DNA from: JAZKID01 sp963714065
Lineage (GTDB): Bacteria > Pseudomonadota > Alphaproteobacteria > Rhizobiales > UBA4765
Assembly: GCA_963714065.1 (NCBI GenBank)
Contig: OY970226.1
Span: forward strand, 496,001-560,000
Length of the DNA: 64,000 nt
Direction: 5' to 3'
Of the stretch, positions 16,691 to 25,474 are shown one piece after another. Made by a program: the position numbers and the translations under genes. Every line of letters starts with the position of its first letter. Positions within the stretch are counted from its first letter, which is position 1. The notes under the pieces were generated by a model. It ran no database searches. It was not told where the DNA came from and saw only the letters and a program-made list of their open reading frames with translations.

Positions 16691-18757
16691 AATTGGTCGC
16701 TGCAATTTTTTCCGCTCCTGCCGCAGAATGTCCTGCTCGTTCTTGCTGCACTGTTGATCGCGGTTTCGGCTTATGGTGTTTTTCGACGGCAAAAAAGCGT
16801 GCCGTGGCGCGTGCTGGCCGGCCTGTCGCTGATCCTTGTTCTTGCCAATCCCAGCCTGCAGCGCGAATTGCGCGACACATTGCCCGGCATTGCCGCCATC
16901 GTCGTGGACGAAAGCGCGAGCCAGACGATCGGCAAAAGGCGCGAGCAGAGCGAAAAAGCGCTCGTAGCTTTGCAGGCACAGCTGAAAGCGCTGCCGCAAA
17001 TAATCACACGTGTCATCCGCACGGGCGCCGAAGTCACGCCCGATTCCGAAGGCACCACGCTTTTCGGTCCGCTGCTGCAAAATCTGGCCGATACGCCTTT
17101 CGAGCGCATCGCCGGCGTTTTCGTGATTACCGACGGCCAGGTGCACGATATTCCGGAAAATACCGCGGGGCTCCCCTTTCATGCCCCTGTCCATGCTCTT
17201 ATTACTGGCGAGAAAAACGAGCGCGACCGGCGCATCGTTATCGTCGACGCGCCGCGCTTCGCCATTCTGAACAGCACGCAGAAAATCCGCTTTCGCGTGG
17301 AAGATCCGCAGGCGCAAAACGAGCATGCCGAGGTGCAGGTCAAGCTGAACGGCGCGCCCGCCGGCAGCCTGCTCGTCCGCATCGGCGAAACGGCCGAGCA
17401 GGAGATCGAGATCAAGACCGCGGGTGAAAACGTTATCGAACTTGGCGTCGAAAAAGCGCCGGACGAGTTGACCCTGCTCAACAACCACGCTGCCGTCGGC
17501 ATCAAGGGCATGCGCGAGAATTTGCGCGTACTGCTGATTTCGGGCGAACCGCATGCGGGCGAACGCACCTGGCGCAATCTTCTGAAATCGGATGCCGCCG
17601 TCGATCTCGTGCATTTCACTATTTTGCGCCCACCCGACAAAGTCGACAGCACGCCCATTCGCGAACTCTCGCTGATCGCCTTTCCCGTGCGCGAGCTGTT
17701 TCAGGAAAAAATCGGCGAATTCGACCTGATCATTTTCGACCGCTACGAGCGCCGCAATATTCTGCCGATGATCTATTTCGACAACATGGCCGATTATGTG
17801 CGCAAGGGCGGCGCCATCCTGATCGTCTCGGGCCCGGAAGATGCGAGCGTGGACAGCGTCTATCAAACGGCGCTTGCCGATGTATTGCCGACGGAACCCA
17901 CAGGCGAGCTGACCGAAAAGCCTTATCTGCCGCGTCTTAGCGAAGCGGGCTTGCGCCATCCCGTCACGCGCGGGCTGCCGGGTTCGGAAGGGCCCGAGCC
18001 GCACTGGAGCCATTGGTTTCGCGCCATCAACGTCGATGTACGCGGCGGCGAAACGCTGATGACGGGACCGGATAAGCTGCCGCTCCTCGTGCTTGGCCAT
18101 GCGGGCGATGGGCGCATCGCCACCCTTCTGTCGGACCAGGTATGGCTGTGGGCGCGCAATTTCGAAGGCGGCGGCCCGCATACGGACTTGCTGCGCCGTA
18201 TTGTGCATTGGTTGATGAAGGAACCGGAACTTGAAGAAGAATCCCTGCGTGCGAAACAGGACGGTGCGGCAATCTCGATCGAGCAGCAAAGCATGCAACA
18301 GGGCGGCACCGTGGTTCAAGTGCAGCGCCCAGATGGCGCGGTCGAAAACCTGAACCTGAAGGAAGCGCGGCCCGGTTTATGGCGCGGCATTACGGCCGCA
18401 ACCCTGCCGGGCCTTTATCGCATCACGCAAGGCGACAAAACCGCGCTGCTTGCCGTCGGCCCGCAGAATCCGCAGGAATTCGCCGACATGCGCTCCACGA
18501 CCGAAAAATTCCGGGGTTTGAGCGAAGCGACCGGCGGCGCTGCGCAACGTGTTGGCGAAAACGGTACGTCCATCGTACCCAGGCTGCGCCTTGTCGGTGC
18601 CAACGACCAGGCGCATGGCCCCGGCTGGCTTGGCCTGCATCAGCACGATATCACGGATTTAAAAGGCATAGAGACTTTCCCCCTTCTCGACAAATTACCC
18701 GGCCTGATGCTTGCCTTGAGCCTTGTCGCGCTCGCCTGGTATCGCGAAGGGCGATAA
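16676..18757 (+). CDS. Large membrane protein of the MoxR/DUF4159 cluster (VWA/amidotransferase-like)
   Basis: A 693-residue protein with two N-terminal membrane helices (about 12-32 and 40-58), a long periplasmic region and one C-terminal helix (about 670-688), so most of it is outside the cytoplasm. After the second helix, IAAIVVDESASQTIGKRR and GVFVITDGQVHDIP resemble a degenerate VWA fold. The middle, ILPMIYFDNMADYVRKGGAILIVSG, resembles the glutamine-amidotransferase-like fold annotated in homologues, without an obvious catalytic Cys. It is the regular last partner of the MoxR-DUF58-DUF4159 set. There is no clear Shine-Dalgarno sequence before the ATG, which lies inside the palindromic element. 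It is followed three bases later by the phosphoesterase gene. Confidence 0.85.
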   Translation: MNVGPNWSLQFFPLLPQNVLLVLAALLIAVSAYGVFRRQKSVPWRVLAGLSLILVLANPSLQRELRDTLPGIAAIVVDESASQTIGKRREQSEKALVALQAQLKALPQIITRVIRTGAEVTPDSEGTTLFGPLLQNLADTPFERIAGVFVITDGQVHDIPENTAGLPFHAPVHALITGEKNERDRRIVIVDAPRFAILNSTQKIRFRVEDPQAQNEHAEVQVKLNGAPAGSLLVRIGETAEQEIEIKTAGENVIELGVEKAPDELTLLNNHAAVGIKGMRENLRVLLISGEPHAGERTWRNLLKSDAAVDLVHFTILRPPDKVDSTPIRELSLIAFPVRELFQEKIGEFDLIIFDRYERRNILPMIYFDNMADYVRKGGAILIVSGPEDASVDSVYQTALADVLPTEPTGELTEKPYLPRLSEAGLRHPVTRGLPGSEGPEPHWSHWFRAINVDVRGGETLMTGPDKLPLLVLGHAGDGRIATLLSDQVWLWARNFEGGGPHTDLLRRIVHWLMKEPELEEESLRAKQDGAAISIEQQSMQQGGTVVQVQRPDGAVENLNLKEARPGLWRGITAATLPGLYRITQGDKTALLAVGPQNPQEFADMRSTTEKFRGLSEATGGAAQRVGENGTSIVPRLRLVGANDQAHGPGWLGLHQHDITDLKGIETFPLLDKLPGLMLALSLVALAWYREGR

Positions 18758-18760
18758 ATC

Positions 18761-19615
18761 ATGACATTCACTCTCGCACATCTCTCCGATCTGCATATGG
18801 CGCCCTTGCCGCGACTGAAAGCGCAGGATTTTTTTTCCAAACGTTTCTTCGGTTATCTCAACTGGTGGCGCGGACGTGCGAATATGCATCGCATGGAAAT
18901 TTTATCCCGCCTTATTGAGGATGTCCGCGCGCAACGCCCAGACCATATCGCCATCACCGGCGATCTCACCAATCTCGGGCTGATCGACGAATACAAAGCC
19001 GCAAAAGACTGGCTGCAAACTCTTGGCCCCGCCGCGCAGGTGAGCGTCGTTCCCGGCAATCACGATGCCTATGTAAAAGGCGCGCTGGAGCACGGCTTGC
19101 CTCACCTGTCGCCATGGATGGAGCGCGGTTTTCCGTTCACGCGCGTGGTTGGCGACATTGTTATTATTCATCTCTCAAGCGCGATTGCGACCGCACCTTT
19201 CCTTGCAACAGGGCGCGTGGGCGAAGAGCAGCTTGTGCAACTTCCGCAGATCTTGAAACAGCATGAAGGAAAATTCCGTATCGTGCTGCTGCATCATGCG
19301 CTTGAAACGGCGACGCATGAGTTTTCGAGATATTTGACAGACAGCGAGGCGCTAAAGAAGATTTTGATAACAGAGGGCGCAGAGCTTGTATTGCACGGCC
19401 ATCTGCATCGCGAGACTTATCATAAGGTTGGAAAGGCGCATGTGTTCGGCGTGCCTTCCGCTTCTGCCGATCCGGCAAGATGCCATGCACCTGCAGGTTA
19501 TGCGCTTTATCGCATCGAAAAAAACGGCGGCGGCTGGCAGGTTAATGTGAAGCGGCGCACGATGCGCAAGGATTATGCATTAAAGACATCTGAAGAGACG
19601 AACTTATTATTTTAA
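18761..19615 (+). CDS. Calcineurin-like metallophosphoesterase
   Basis: A 284-residue phosphoesterase with all the metal-binding motifs: HLSDLHMAP (D-x-H), ITGDLTNLG (G-D), VPGNHDAY (G-N-H-D), VLLHHALE (H) and LHGHLHRE (G-H-x-H). It resembles the CpdA/YaeI-like 3',5'-cyclic nucleotide or UDP-diacylglucosamine phosphohydrolase group, but the substrate cannot be assigned. It starts three bases after the 693-aa gene and probably shares its transcript. No signal peptide is seen, so it acts in the cytoplasm or at the inner membrane face. Confidence 0.9.
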   Translation: MTFTLAHLSDLHMAPLPRLKAQDFFSKRFFGYLNWWRGRANMHRMEILSRLIEDVRAQRPDHIAITGDLTNLGLIDEYKAAKDWLQTLGPAAQVSVVPGNHDAYVKGALEHGLPHLSPWMERGFPFTRVVGDIVIIHLSSAIATAPFLATGRVGEEQLVQLPQILKQHEGKFRIVLLHHALETATHEFSRYLTDSEALKKILITEGAELVLHGHLHRETYHKVGKAHVFGVPSASADPARCHAPAGYALYRIEKNGGGWQVNVKRRTMRKDYALKTSEETNLLF

Positions 19616-19682
19616 ATCGAGATCACACCGTATATACACCTATAGGTTGACGCTCTCCTCTCAAGAGGATAGGGGTTTGAGC

Positions 19683-19853
19683 ATGTCTGCTCTGCCCAAA
19701 GTTAGAATCTGGGGTTACCGTTGCTTGCGCTGTCTGCATGAATGGATTCCCAGAGACAAGGAACCTCCCACGGTCTGCCCTAAATGCAAAAGTCCCTATT
19801 GGAGCAGACCCAGACAGAAGAAAAAGTCCAAGGATTCCGCCAGAAAAAACTGA
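19683..19853 (+). CDS. Small zinc-ribbon protein, 56 aa
   Basis: The product has two cysteine pairs, YRCLRCLHEW and VCPKCKSPYW, the spacing of a single zinc ribbon, followed by a very basic tail (RPRQKKKSKDSARKN). Such small proteins resemble conserved rubredoxin-like or nucleic-acid-binding ribbons; the basic tail suggests nucleic acid binding. The ATG at 19683 is preferred, with a purine-rich AGGATAGGGG about ten bases upstream. A strong terminator follows directly, so the gene is a stand-alone unit. Confidence 0.8.
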   Translation: MSALPKVRIWGYRCLRCLHEWIPRDKEPPTVCPKCKSPYWSRPRQKKKSKDSARKN

Positions 19854-19857
19854 GCGG

Positions 19858-19887
19858 AAACCCGGCCTCGCGGCCGGGTTTCTCTTT
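19858..19887 (+). terminator. Rho-independent terminator of the zinc-ribbon gene
   Basis: A 10-bp stem AAACCCGGCC / GGCCGGGTTT (19858-19867 and 19872-19881) with loop TCGC, followed by CTCTTT. It begins five bases after the stop codon. Confidence 0.85.
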
Positions 19888-19908
19888 AGTCGAGACTAGC
19901 CCAACAAA

Positions 19909-20631
19909 TTACAGGTGGACGCGAACGCCAGCCGTAACCTGATGGTTGTCGACATCATTCGATGACAGCACACCACCTGAATCGCGCAGATCAACCGAGT
20001 TGAACTGTACAAAGCGGTAGGCGACATCGAACGTCACATTGCGGGTCACGTCATAGGACAGACCGGCTGTGAGGTTCCATGCGAAGGTGGTATCTTCGTC
20101 ATCAACCGCGGTTGTACCAGCCGCAACCGGGAAGTTCAGGTTGTCGGCGCGGACACTGGCAAAACCGATACCGCCGCCGATGAACGGCGTCAGGCCCCAG
20201 CCGCCGACAGGAATGTCGAGCAGCAGGTTGGTGAACCAGTAGAAGGCGTCGATGTCACCTGTCGAAGCAGCCGCGCCAGCGCCGCCATCTTCATTGAAGG
20301 TATCAACTTCGCTATTTTGGTAGCCAGCTTCGATTTCGAGACGCGGCGACAGGATGCCCCAGCGCGAGCCGAAAGCATAACCGGCAACGAACGAGCCGGT
20401 GAAGCCTGTATCGAAGTCGAAGACATCATCGGCCAGACCGCTAGCGTCACCGTCGTTATCGAGAGATACATCATCGGTCCAGACAGCACCGATCTTGGCA
20501 CCGAAATACGGGCCTCCGTAAACGGGGGCCGCGCTTGGGGCAGGGCTGCTGTACAGAAGATCCGCGGCAAAAGCGTTGGAAGCCAGAAGGCTTGCCGTTG
20601 CTACGCCGCAGAGGAGTTTTGCGAGTTTCAT
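19909..20631 (-). CDS. Outer-membrane beta-barrel protein (Omp25/31-like)
   Basis: A 240-residue porin-like protein. Residues 1-22 are a signal peptide with an AFA-A cleavage site (ASLLASNAFAADLL). The mature part has the alternating pattern of an eight-stranded barrel, beginning YGGPYFGAKIGAVW and ending HQVTAGVRVHL, with the terminal hydrophobic strand needed for Bam-dependent insertion. DNDGDASG in the first loop is acidic and could bind metal. GAGGTAAC precedes the ATG on the minus strand. The family is abundant in rhizobial and other alphaproteobacterial outer membranes. The long AT-rich upstream region suggests strong or regulated transcription. Confidence 0.9.
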   Translation of the reverse strand: MKLAKLLCGVATASLLASNAFAADLLYSSPAPSAAPVYGGPYFGAKIGAVWTDDVSLDNDGDASGLADDVFDFDTGFTGSFVAGYAFGSRWGILSPRLEIEAGYQNSEVDTFNEDGGAGAAASTGDIDAFYWFTNLLLDIPVGGWGLTPFIGGGIGFASVRADNLNFPVAAGTTAVDDEDTTFAWNLTAGLSYDVTRNVTFDVAYRFVQFNSVDLRDSGGVLSSNDVDNHQVTAGVRVHL

Positions 20632-20915
20632 TTAGTTACCTCTTGTTGGAAGCCCGGGCGGGAGTTGCCCGGAGCAGACGCGCGATGTGTGACCTGTATG
20701 GCCGCGATCCGCAACCCTTAAGACAGTGAACCGGCAAACTTGCTGTGGTTCTGTGTCTAATATATCACAATTTGTCTAATACTAATTGTAAATTACTGTT
20801 AGTATATACCTATTAGTAATATCCTATAATTAATCTACTATTAATATTGACTCCTGGAGAGAAATGCGGAAATTGCAAAATGTGTAGTGACGACCAGATT
20901 GTCATTACCTCATAG
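20632..20915. promoter_or_regulatory. AT-rich regulatory region upstream of the outer-membrane protein gene
   Basis: About 280 bp without a gene. Bases 20750-20850 are extremely AT-rich against GC-rich surroundings and contain recurring TATTAGTAAT / ATTAATCTACTATTAAT-like words, as expected for a strong or H-NS/MucR-type controlled promoter of the minus-strand porin gene. No recognised operator was found. A TTGACT at about 20848 on the plus strand could head a transcript running to the hairpin at 20916. Confidence 0.45.
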
Positions 20916-20960
20916 GGCGGCCAGCCAGAGCAGACATTCTGCTGGCCGCCTTTCGCTTTT
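20916..20960 (+). terminator. Terminator-like hairpin between porin promoter and RND gene
   Basis: A 10-bp perfect stem GGCGGCCAGC / GCTGGCCGCC (20916-20925 and 20941-20950) with a 15-base loop, followed on the plus strand by TTTCGCTTTT. The T-rich side is on the plus strand, whereas the adjacent RND gene ends from the minus strand. It could terminate that gene imperfectly or end an unrecognised plus-strand RNA. Confidence 0.6.
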
Positions 20961-20967
20961 GAGAGGA

Positions 20968-23900
20968 TTATATTTCTTCCTCTTTCGGCCCTACGAATTG
21001 TCCGAAAAAGCTGCCGACCTTGTGACTCGCGTGATCCATCACAATGAAGAAAGATGGCACGAAGATCAGGCTGAGCACTGTCGACACCAGCAGGCCGCCG
21101 ATCACGGCAATCGCCATCGGCGCGCGGAATTCACCGCCGTCGCCATAGCCCAGCGCTGTCGGCAGCATGCCGGCCGTCATCGCAATCGTCGTCATCACGA
21201 TCGGGCGGGCGCGCTTGCGCCCGGCATCGATGATGGCGTCATGCGTCGATACGCCCTTCTTTTCCTGCTCGACCGCGAAATCGACCAGCATGATGGCGTT
21301 TTTGGTGACAATGCCCATCAGCATCAGAATGCCGATCACCACCGGCATGCTGACGGCGTTATTGGTCAGCAGCAGCGCGATGATCACGCCGCTGATGGAC
21401 AGCGGCAGCGAGAGCAGGATTGTGGTGGGATGAAAAATACTGCCGAACAATAAAATCAGCACCGCGAACACCATCAGCAGGCCCGCGCCCATGGCGCTGG
21501 CGAACCCGCCGAACACTTCGGCCATCACCTGCGCATCGCCCGTTTCGGCGAGCGCCACACCGGGCGGCAGCACATTCTTGGCAATCTCGCGCGTTCTGGC
21601 GACGGCTTCGCCCAGTTGCAGGCCGTCGACCAGCTCGGCGCCGATGACGACGCGGCGCGTGCGGTTGAAACGATCGATCGTCGAAGGTCCTTGCCCGAAG
21701 CCGATATCGGCCACAGTGGTCAACGGCACAATACCGCCATTGCCCGTACGCATGCCCAAAGCTTCGATCAGCGGCAGATTGCTGCGCGCGCGTACGTCCA
21801 GCTCCACGCGGATCGGCACTTGTCGATCTCCTGCATTGAACTGCGGCAGATTGGCGGAAATATCGCCGATAGTGGCGACACGCAACGTTTCCGAAATCGA
21901 TTCAGGCGGAATGCCGAGCTGCGCTGCCACATCGAGCCGCGGTGTGACGCGGATTTCCGGGCGGTCGAGCGCCGCCGTGGCCGCCGCGTTCTTGAATCCC
22001 TTTTCCTGCCGCAGCACCGTCTCCAATCTGGCAACGCCGAGGCTGAGCGCGGCCGGATCCGTGCCTACAATGCCAAGCGCGAATTCGCGTTCGCCGCGAT
22101 CATTGTTCACGAAATAACGGATATCCGGAATATCGCTGATGATATCTGAGATTTTTGCTTCGATATCGTGCTGCGGCAATTCGCGCTGCGATTTCGGCAG
22201 CAGCGAAACCGTAACCGAAGCGCGCCCCAGTTCGACCACGCCTGTCGCCGAAACGCCGCCCAGCACCAGCACGCTTTCGATACCGGGAATTTTGCTGATG
22301 CGCGCGCTCACCTCGTCGCCGATCTTGCGCGTATTCTCCAATGTCGAGCCGGGCGGAAGTTCGGCAGACAAAACCGTGCGGCTGGCATCGGCGCGCGGCA
22401 CGAAACCTGTCGGCAGCAGCTTTGTCGCTAAAATCGAGACAACGAGAATGGCAGCGCCCGCCAGCATCGTCTTGTAGGGATGGCGCAGGGTGCGGTTGAG
22501 AAAATCCGTATAGCTGCGTATCAGCCAGTGCTCGTGCACATGCGATTTTTTCAAGGGCCGCATCAGATAGGCCGCCATCATCGGCGTAATCAGGCGCGCC
22601 ACCAGCAGCGAAAACAGCACGGCTATGGCAACCGTCAGCCCGAACTGCTTGAAATATTGCCCGGCAATGCCACCCATGAAACTGACGGGCGAAAAAACCG
22701 CGACGATCGTCAGCGTGATTGCGATCACCGCAAGACCGATTTCGTCGGCCGCTTCCATCGAGGCGCGATAAGGCGTTTTGCCCATATGCATATGCCGCAC
22801 GATATTCTCGATTTCCACGATAGCATCGTCGACAAGAATGCCTGTCACCAACGTGAGCGCCAGCAGGCTGACGAGATTGAGCGAAAAGCCGATCATGTAA
22901 ATCGCCCAGAAGGTGGGAATGATCGACAGCGGCAGCGCCACGGCGGAAATGGCGGTAGCCCGCCAGTCGCGCAGGAACAGGAATACCACGATGACCGACA
23001 ATATCGCGCCCTCGATCAGCGTTTTCATCGCGGCGAGATAGTTGCCATACGTATAGCGCACAGTGTCGTCGATCAGTTGCAGCCCGACTTCGGGATAGAT
23101 GTTGCGCATCTCCCCGATTTTCTGCTCGACCACTTTTTTCACGTCCGTATCGTTGGCGCCCTTGGCGCGGAACACGCCGAAGGCGACGACAGGCTGGCCG
23201 TTCAGGCGCGCGAAACTGCGCGGCTCTTCATATGAATCGATCACCTCGCCGAGCTGGTCGAGCCTGATATCGCGCGCGCCCGGCAGCGCGATTTTCATGG
23301 CGCGCAGATCTCCCACCGCAGGCGCGCTGGCCAGCGTGCGAATGGCTTGTTCCTGATTGCCGACCTGCCCACGCCCGCCCGCGAGATTGATATTGGTGGC
23401 GCGCAACTGGCGATTCACCTCTGCCGCCGTAATGCCGAGCGCGAACAGACGGTCCGGCGCCAGCGACACGCGGATTTCACGTGTAACACCGCCATAGCGC
23501 TCCACACGGCCGATACCCTTGATGCCCTGAATGGCGCGGATCATCGCGTTGTCGACATGCCAGGAAAGCTGCTCCAGCGTCATTGCGGGCGCAGAAACCG
23601 CATAAGTAAGAATGGAGCGCCCTTCCACATCGATACTCTGCACAAGCGGCTCATCGATGGTGCGCGGAAACTGGGCGCGGATGCGCGCCACCGCGTCCTT
23701 CACATCGTTCAGCGCCTTCATCGCCTGCACTTCGAGCTGGAACTCGACGCTGGTGTTCGATTGCCCGTCGGTGACGGTGGAGGTGATATTCTTCACGCCG
23801 GAAATGCCGGCAACCGCGTCCTCCACGCGTTTCGTCACCTGCGTCTCGAGCTCGGAAGGCGCGGCGCCCGCCTGCGTAATCGTCACCGTGATCAGCGGCA

Positions 23901-24033
23901 CATCGATATTCGGAAAACGCGAGACGGAAATATGGGAGAAAGAATAAAAGCCGAGAATGCAGAGGACGACGAATAACACCACCGCCAGCGTCGGCGCCCT
24001 GATCGACCAGGCGGAAAAATTGATCCCGCGCAT
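20968..24033 (-). CDS. RND efflux pump permease (AcrB/MexB superfamily)
   Basis: A 1021-residue inner-membrane proton/drug antiporter of the HAE1 RND type. The first helix is at about 12-32 (LAVVLFVVLCILGFYSF), followed by a large periplasmic domain, five helices around 335-530, a second periplasmic domain and a final helix block from about 850. Typical sequence includes RFPNIDVPLITVTIT, TGILVDDAIVEIENI (acidic relay residues in helix 4), GIVTKNAIMLVDFA and GGLLVSTVLSLIFVPSFF. AGGAAG lies about seven bases before the ATG. The adaptor gene is upstream on the same strand. No outer-membrane TolC-type gene is present in the window. Substrates cannot be deduced. Confidence 0.95.
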   Translation of the reverse strand: MRGINFSAWSIRAPTLAVVLFVVLCILGFYSFSHISVSRFPNIDVPLITVTITQAGAAPSELETQVTKRVEDAVAGISGVKNITSTVTDGQSNTSVEFQLEVQAMKALNDVKDAVARIRAQFPRTIDEPLVQSIDVEGRSILTYAVSAPAMTLEQLSWHVDNAMIRAIQGIKGIGRVERYGGVTREIRVSLAPDRLFALGITAAEVNRQLRATNINLAGGRGQVGNQEQAIRTLASAPAVGDLRAMKIALPGARDIRLDQLGEVIDSYEEPRSFARLNGQPVVAFGVFRAKGANDTDVKKVVEQKIGEMRNIYPEVGLQLIDDTVRYTYGNYLAAMKTLIEGAILSVIVVFLFLRDWRATAISAVALPLSIIPTFWAIYMIGFSLNLVSLLALTLVTGILVDDAIVEIENIVRHMHMGKTPYRASMEAADEIGLAVIAITLTIVAVFSPVSFMGGIAGQYFKQFGLTVAIAVLFSLLVARLITPMMAAYLMRPLKKSHVHEHWLIRSYTDFLNRTLRHPYKTMLAGAAILVVSILATKLLPTGFVPRADASRTVLSAELPPGSTLENTRKIGDEVSARISKIPGIESVLVLGGVSATGVVELGRASVTVSLLPKSQRELPQHDIEAKISDIISDIPDIRYFVNNDRGEREFALGIVGTDPAALSLGVARLETVLRQEKGFKNAAATAALDRPEIRVTPRLDVAAQLGIPPESISETLRVATIGDISANLPQFNAGDRQVPIRVELDVRARSNLPLIEALGMRTGNGGIVPLTTVADIGFGQGPSTIDRFNRTRRVVIGAELVDGLQLGEAVARTREIAKNVLPPGVALAETGDAQVMAEVFGGFASAMGAGLLMVFAVLILLFGSIFHPTTILLSLPLSISGVIIALLLTNNAVSMPVVIGILMLMGIVTKNAIMLVDFAVEQEKKGVSTHDAIIDAGRKRARPIVMTTIAMTAGMLPTALGYGDGGEFRAPMAIAVIGGLLVSTVLSLIFVPSFFIVMDHASHKVGSFFGQFVGPKEEEI

Positions 24034-24068
24034 TTAAGCTTCCTGCCCTGAGAAGCAACCAGCGAGTT

Positions 24069-24235
<167 letters not shown>

Positions 24236-24281
24236 TGTGCTTCATATTCCACGCAGTGCTGCCCTTCGAATTTCTGACATG

Positions 24282-25376
24282 TTACTCCGCCTTCACCGGC
24301 GTGATGCGGTCGCCGTCGCGCAGGAATGTACCGGCCTTGAGAACGATGACATCGCCTTCCTGCAGGCCTTCCGTTACCTCGGCATAGCCTTCCGCCATGA
24401 TGCCGAGCCTGACATTCCTGATCTGCGCCTTGTCATCAACCACCAGCAACACGCTGGCCTGATCCTGCTGGTATGAAATCGCGGAGAGCGGCACGGCCAG
24501 CGCGGTTTTCCGCGCGGTTTCGATCATGGCGCGCGCGAAACTGCCGACGGCGAAATTATTCTCGCCCGGAATACTGACGCGCACATCGCCAAGGCGCGTG
24601 AGCGGGTCGATCTGCGGCGAGACAAGGCGGACGATGCCGTCGATAGGCTGGTTGCTGCTTGATGAAAAAATTTTCGCATGCTGCTTCGGCGCCAGAAATT
24701 TATGCTGCGTATCGGCCACCTGCGCCTGCAATTCGATCTCACCCTTGGCGATCATGGTGTAAAGCGGCTGCGTGGGCATGGCGATCATGCCGACCACCGC
24801 CATACGCTTTGCCACAACACCTGCAATGGGAGCTTTGACATCCGTGCGTGCAACGCGGGTTGCAAATTCGGTATGCTGCGCGCGCTGCGCCGTCTCTTCC
24901 GCTGCCGCCACCTTTGCTACGCTGATGCGCAGATCGAGCTGTTCCTGCGTGGCAAAACCTTTCTTGCGCAATTCCTGCGTGCGCAGCAGGGCTTTTTGCG
25001 CTTCCACATTGGTGGCTTCTGCCCGCGCCAGATTGGCGTTGCTCTGCGCCAGCTGCGAGCGCAGCATGATATCGTCGAGTTTGAGCAGCACCTGCCCCTC
25101 TTGCACATGGTCGCCCTCTTCCGCCTTGATTTCGGTGACGGAAAGATTGTCGATCTGCGACATCACGCGGATTTCGTCGCGCGGCACCAGCGTTCCCGTG
25201 ACGGCAAGTGTCGCCACAAGCTCGTGCGGCTTTACGGTCATCACGGTAATACTCGGCGCGCGCACCGCCTGCCCCGGCGTTTTACCGGCATTAGGCGAGC
25301 GAAATTGCGCAAAAGCGCCGATGCTCATCGCCGTAAAAATACAGAGACCGATAAAAATATGGATGGGCTTGAACAT
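24282..25376 (-). CDS. RND efflux pump periplasmic adaptor (membrane fusion protein)
   Basis: A 364-residue HlyD/AcrA-type adaptor that links the RND permease to an outer-membrane channel. There is an N-terminal membrane anchor (residues 4-24). A lipoyl/barrel-sandwich half VTGTLVPRDEIRVMSQIDNL is followed by the hairpin helices (SQLAQSNANLARAEATNVEAQ...). The second half ends in APIAGVVAKRMAVVGM, then the beta-barrel and membrane-proximal domains. The gene is first in the two-gene pump operon; the GGGTGA array separates it from the permease. No local regulator gene is seen. Confidence 0.93.
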   Translation of the reverse strand: MFKPIHIFIGLCIFTAMSIGAFAQFRSPNAGKTPGQAVRAPSITVMTVKPHELVATLAVTGTLVPRDEIRVMSQIDNLSVTEIKAEEGDHVQEGQVLLKLDDIMLRSQLAQSNANLARAEATNVEAQKALLRTQELRKKGFATQEQLDLRISVAKVAAAEETAQRAQHTEFATRVARTDVKAPIAGVVAKRMAVVGMIAMPTQPLYTMIAKGEIELQAQVADTQHKFLAPKQHAKIFSSSSNQPIDGIVRLVSPQIDPLTRLGDVRVSIPGENNFAVGSFARAMIETARKTALAVPLSAISYQQDQASVLLVVDDKAQIRNVRLGIMAEGYAEVTEGLQEGDVIVLKAGTFLRDGDRITPVKAE

Positions 25377-25474
25377 ATGGCTTGTTTTGTAACTTTTTAT
25401 GGGAAAGACGCAACTGGCAGCGGACCGAAAAAGCCCCTATATAAGGATAAGATTCGGCAAAGAGACCTGTAAAA

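Noticed and set aside
16598..18319. 573-codon antisense frame across the 693-aa gene
   Set aside because: Shadow of the GC-rich real gene; His/Arg/Gln-rich with no recognisable domain.
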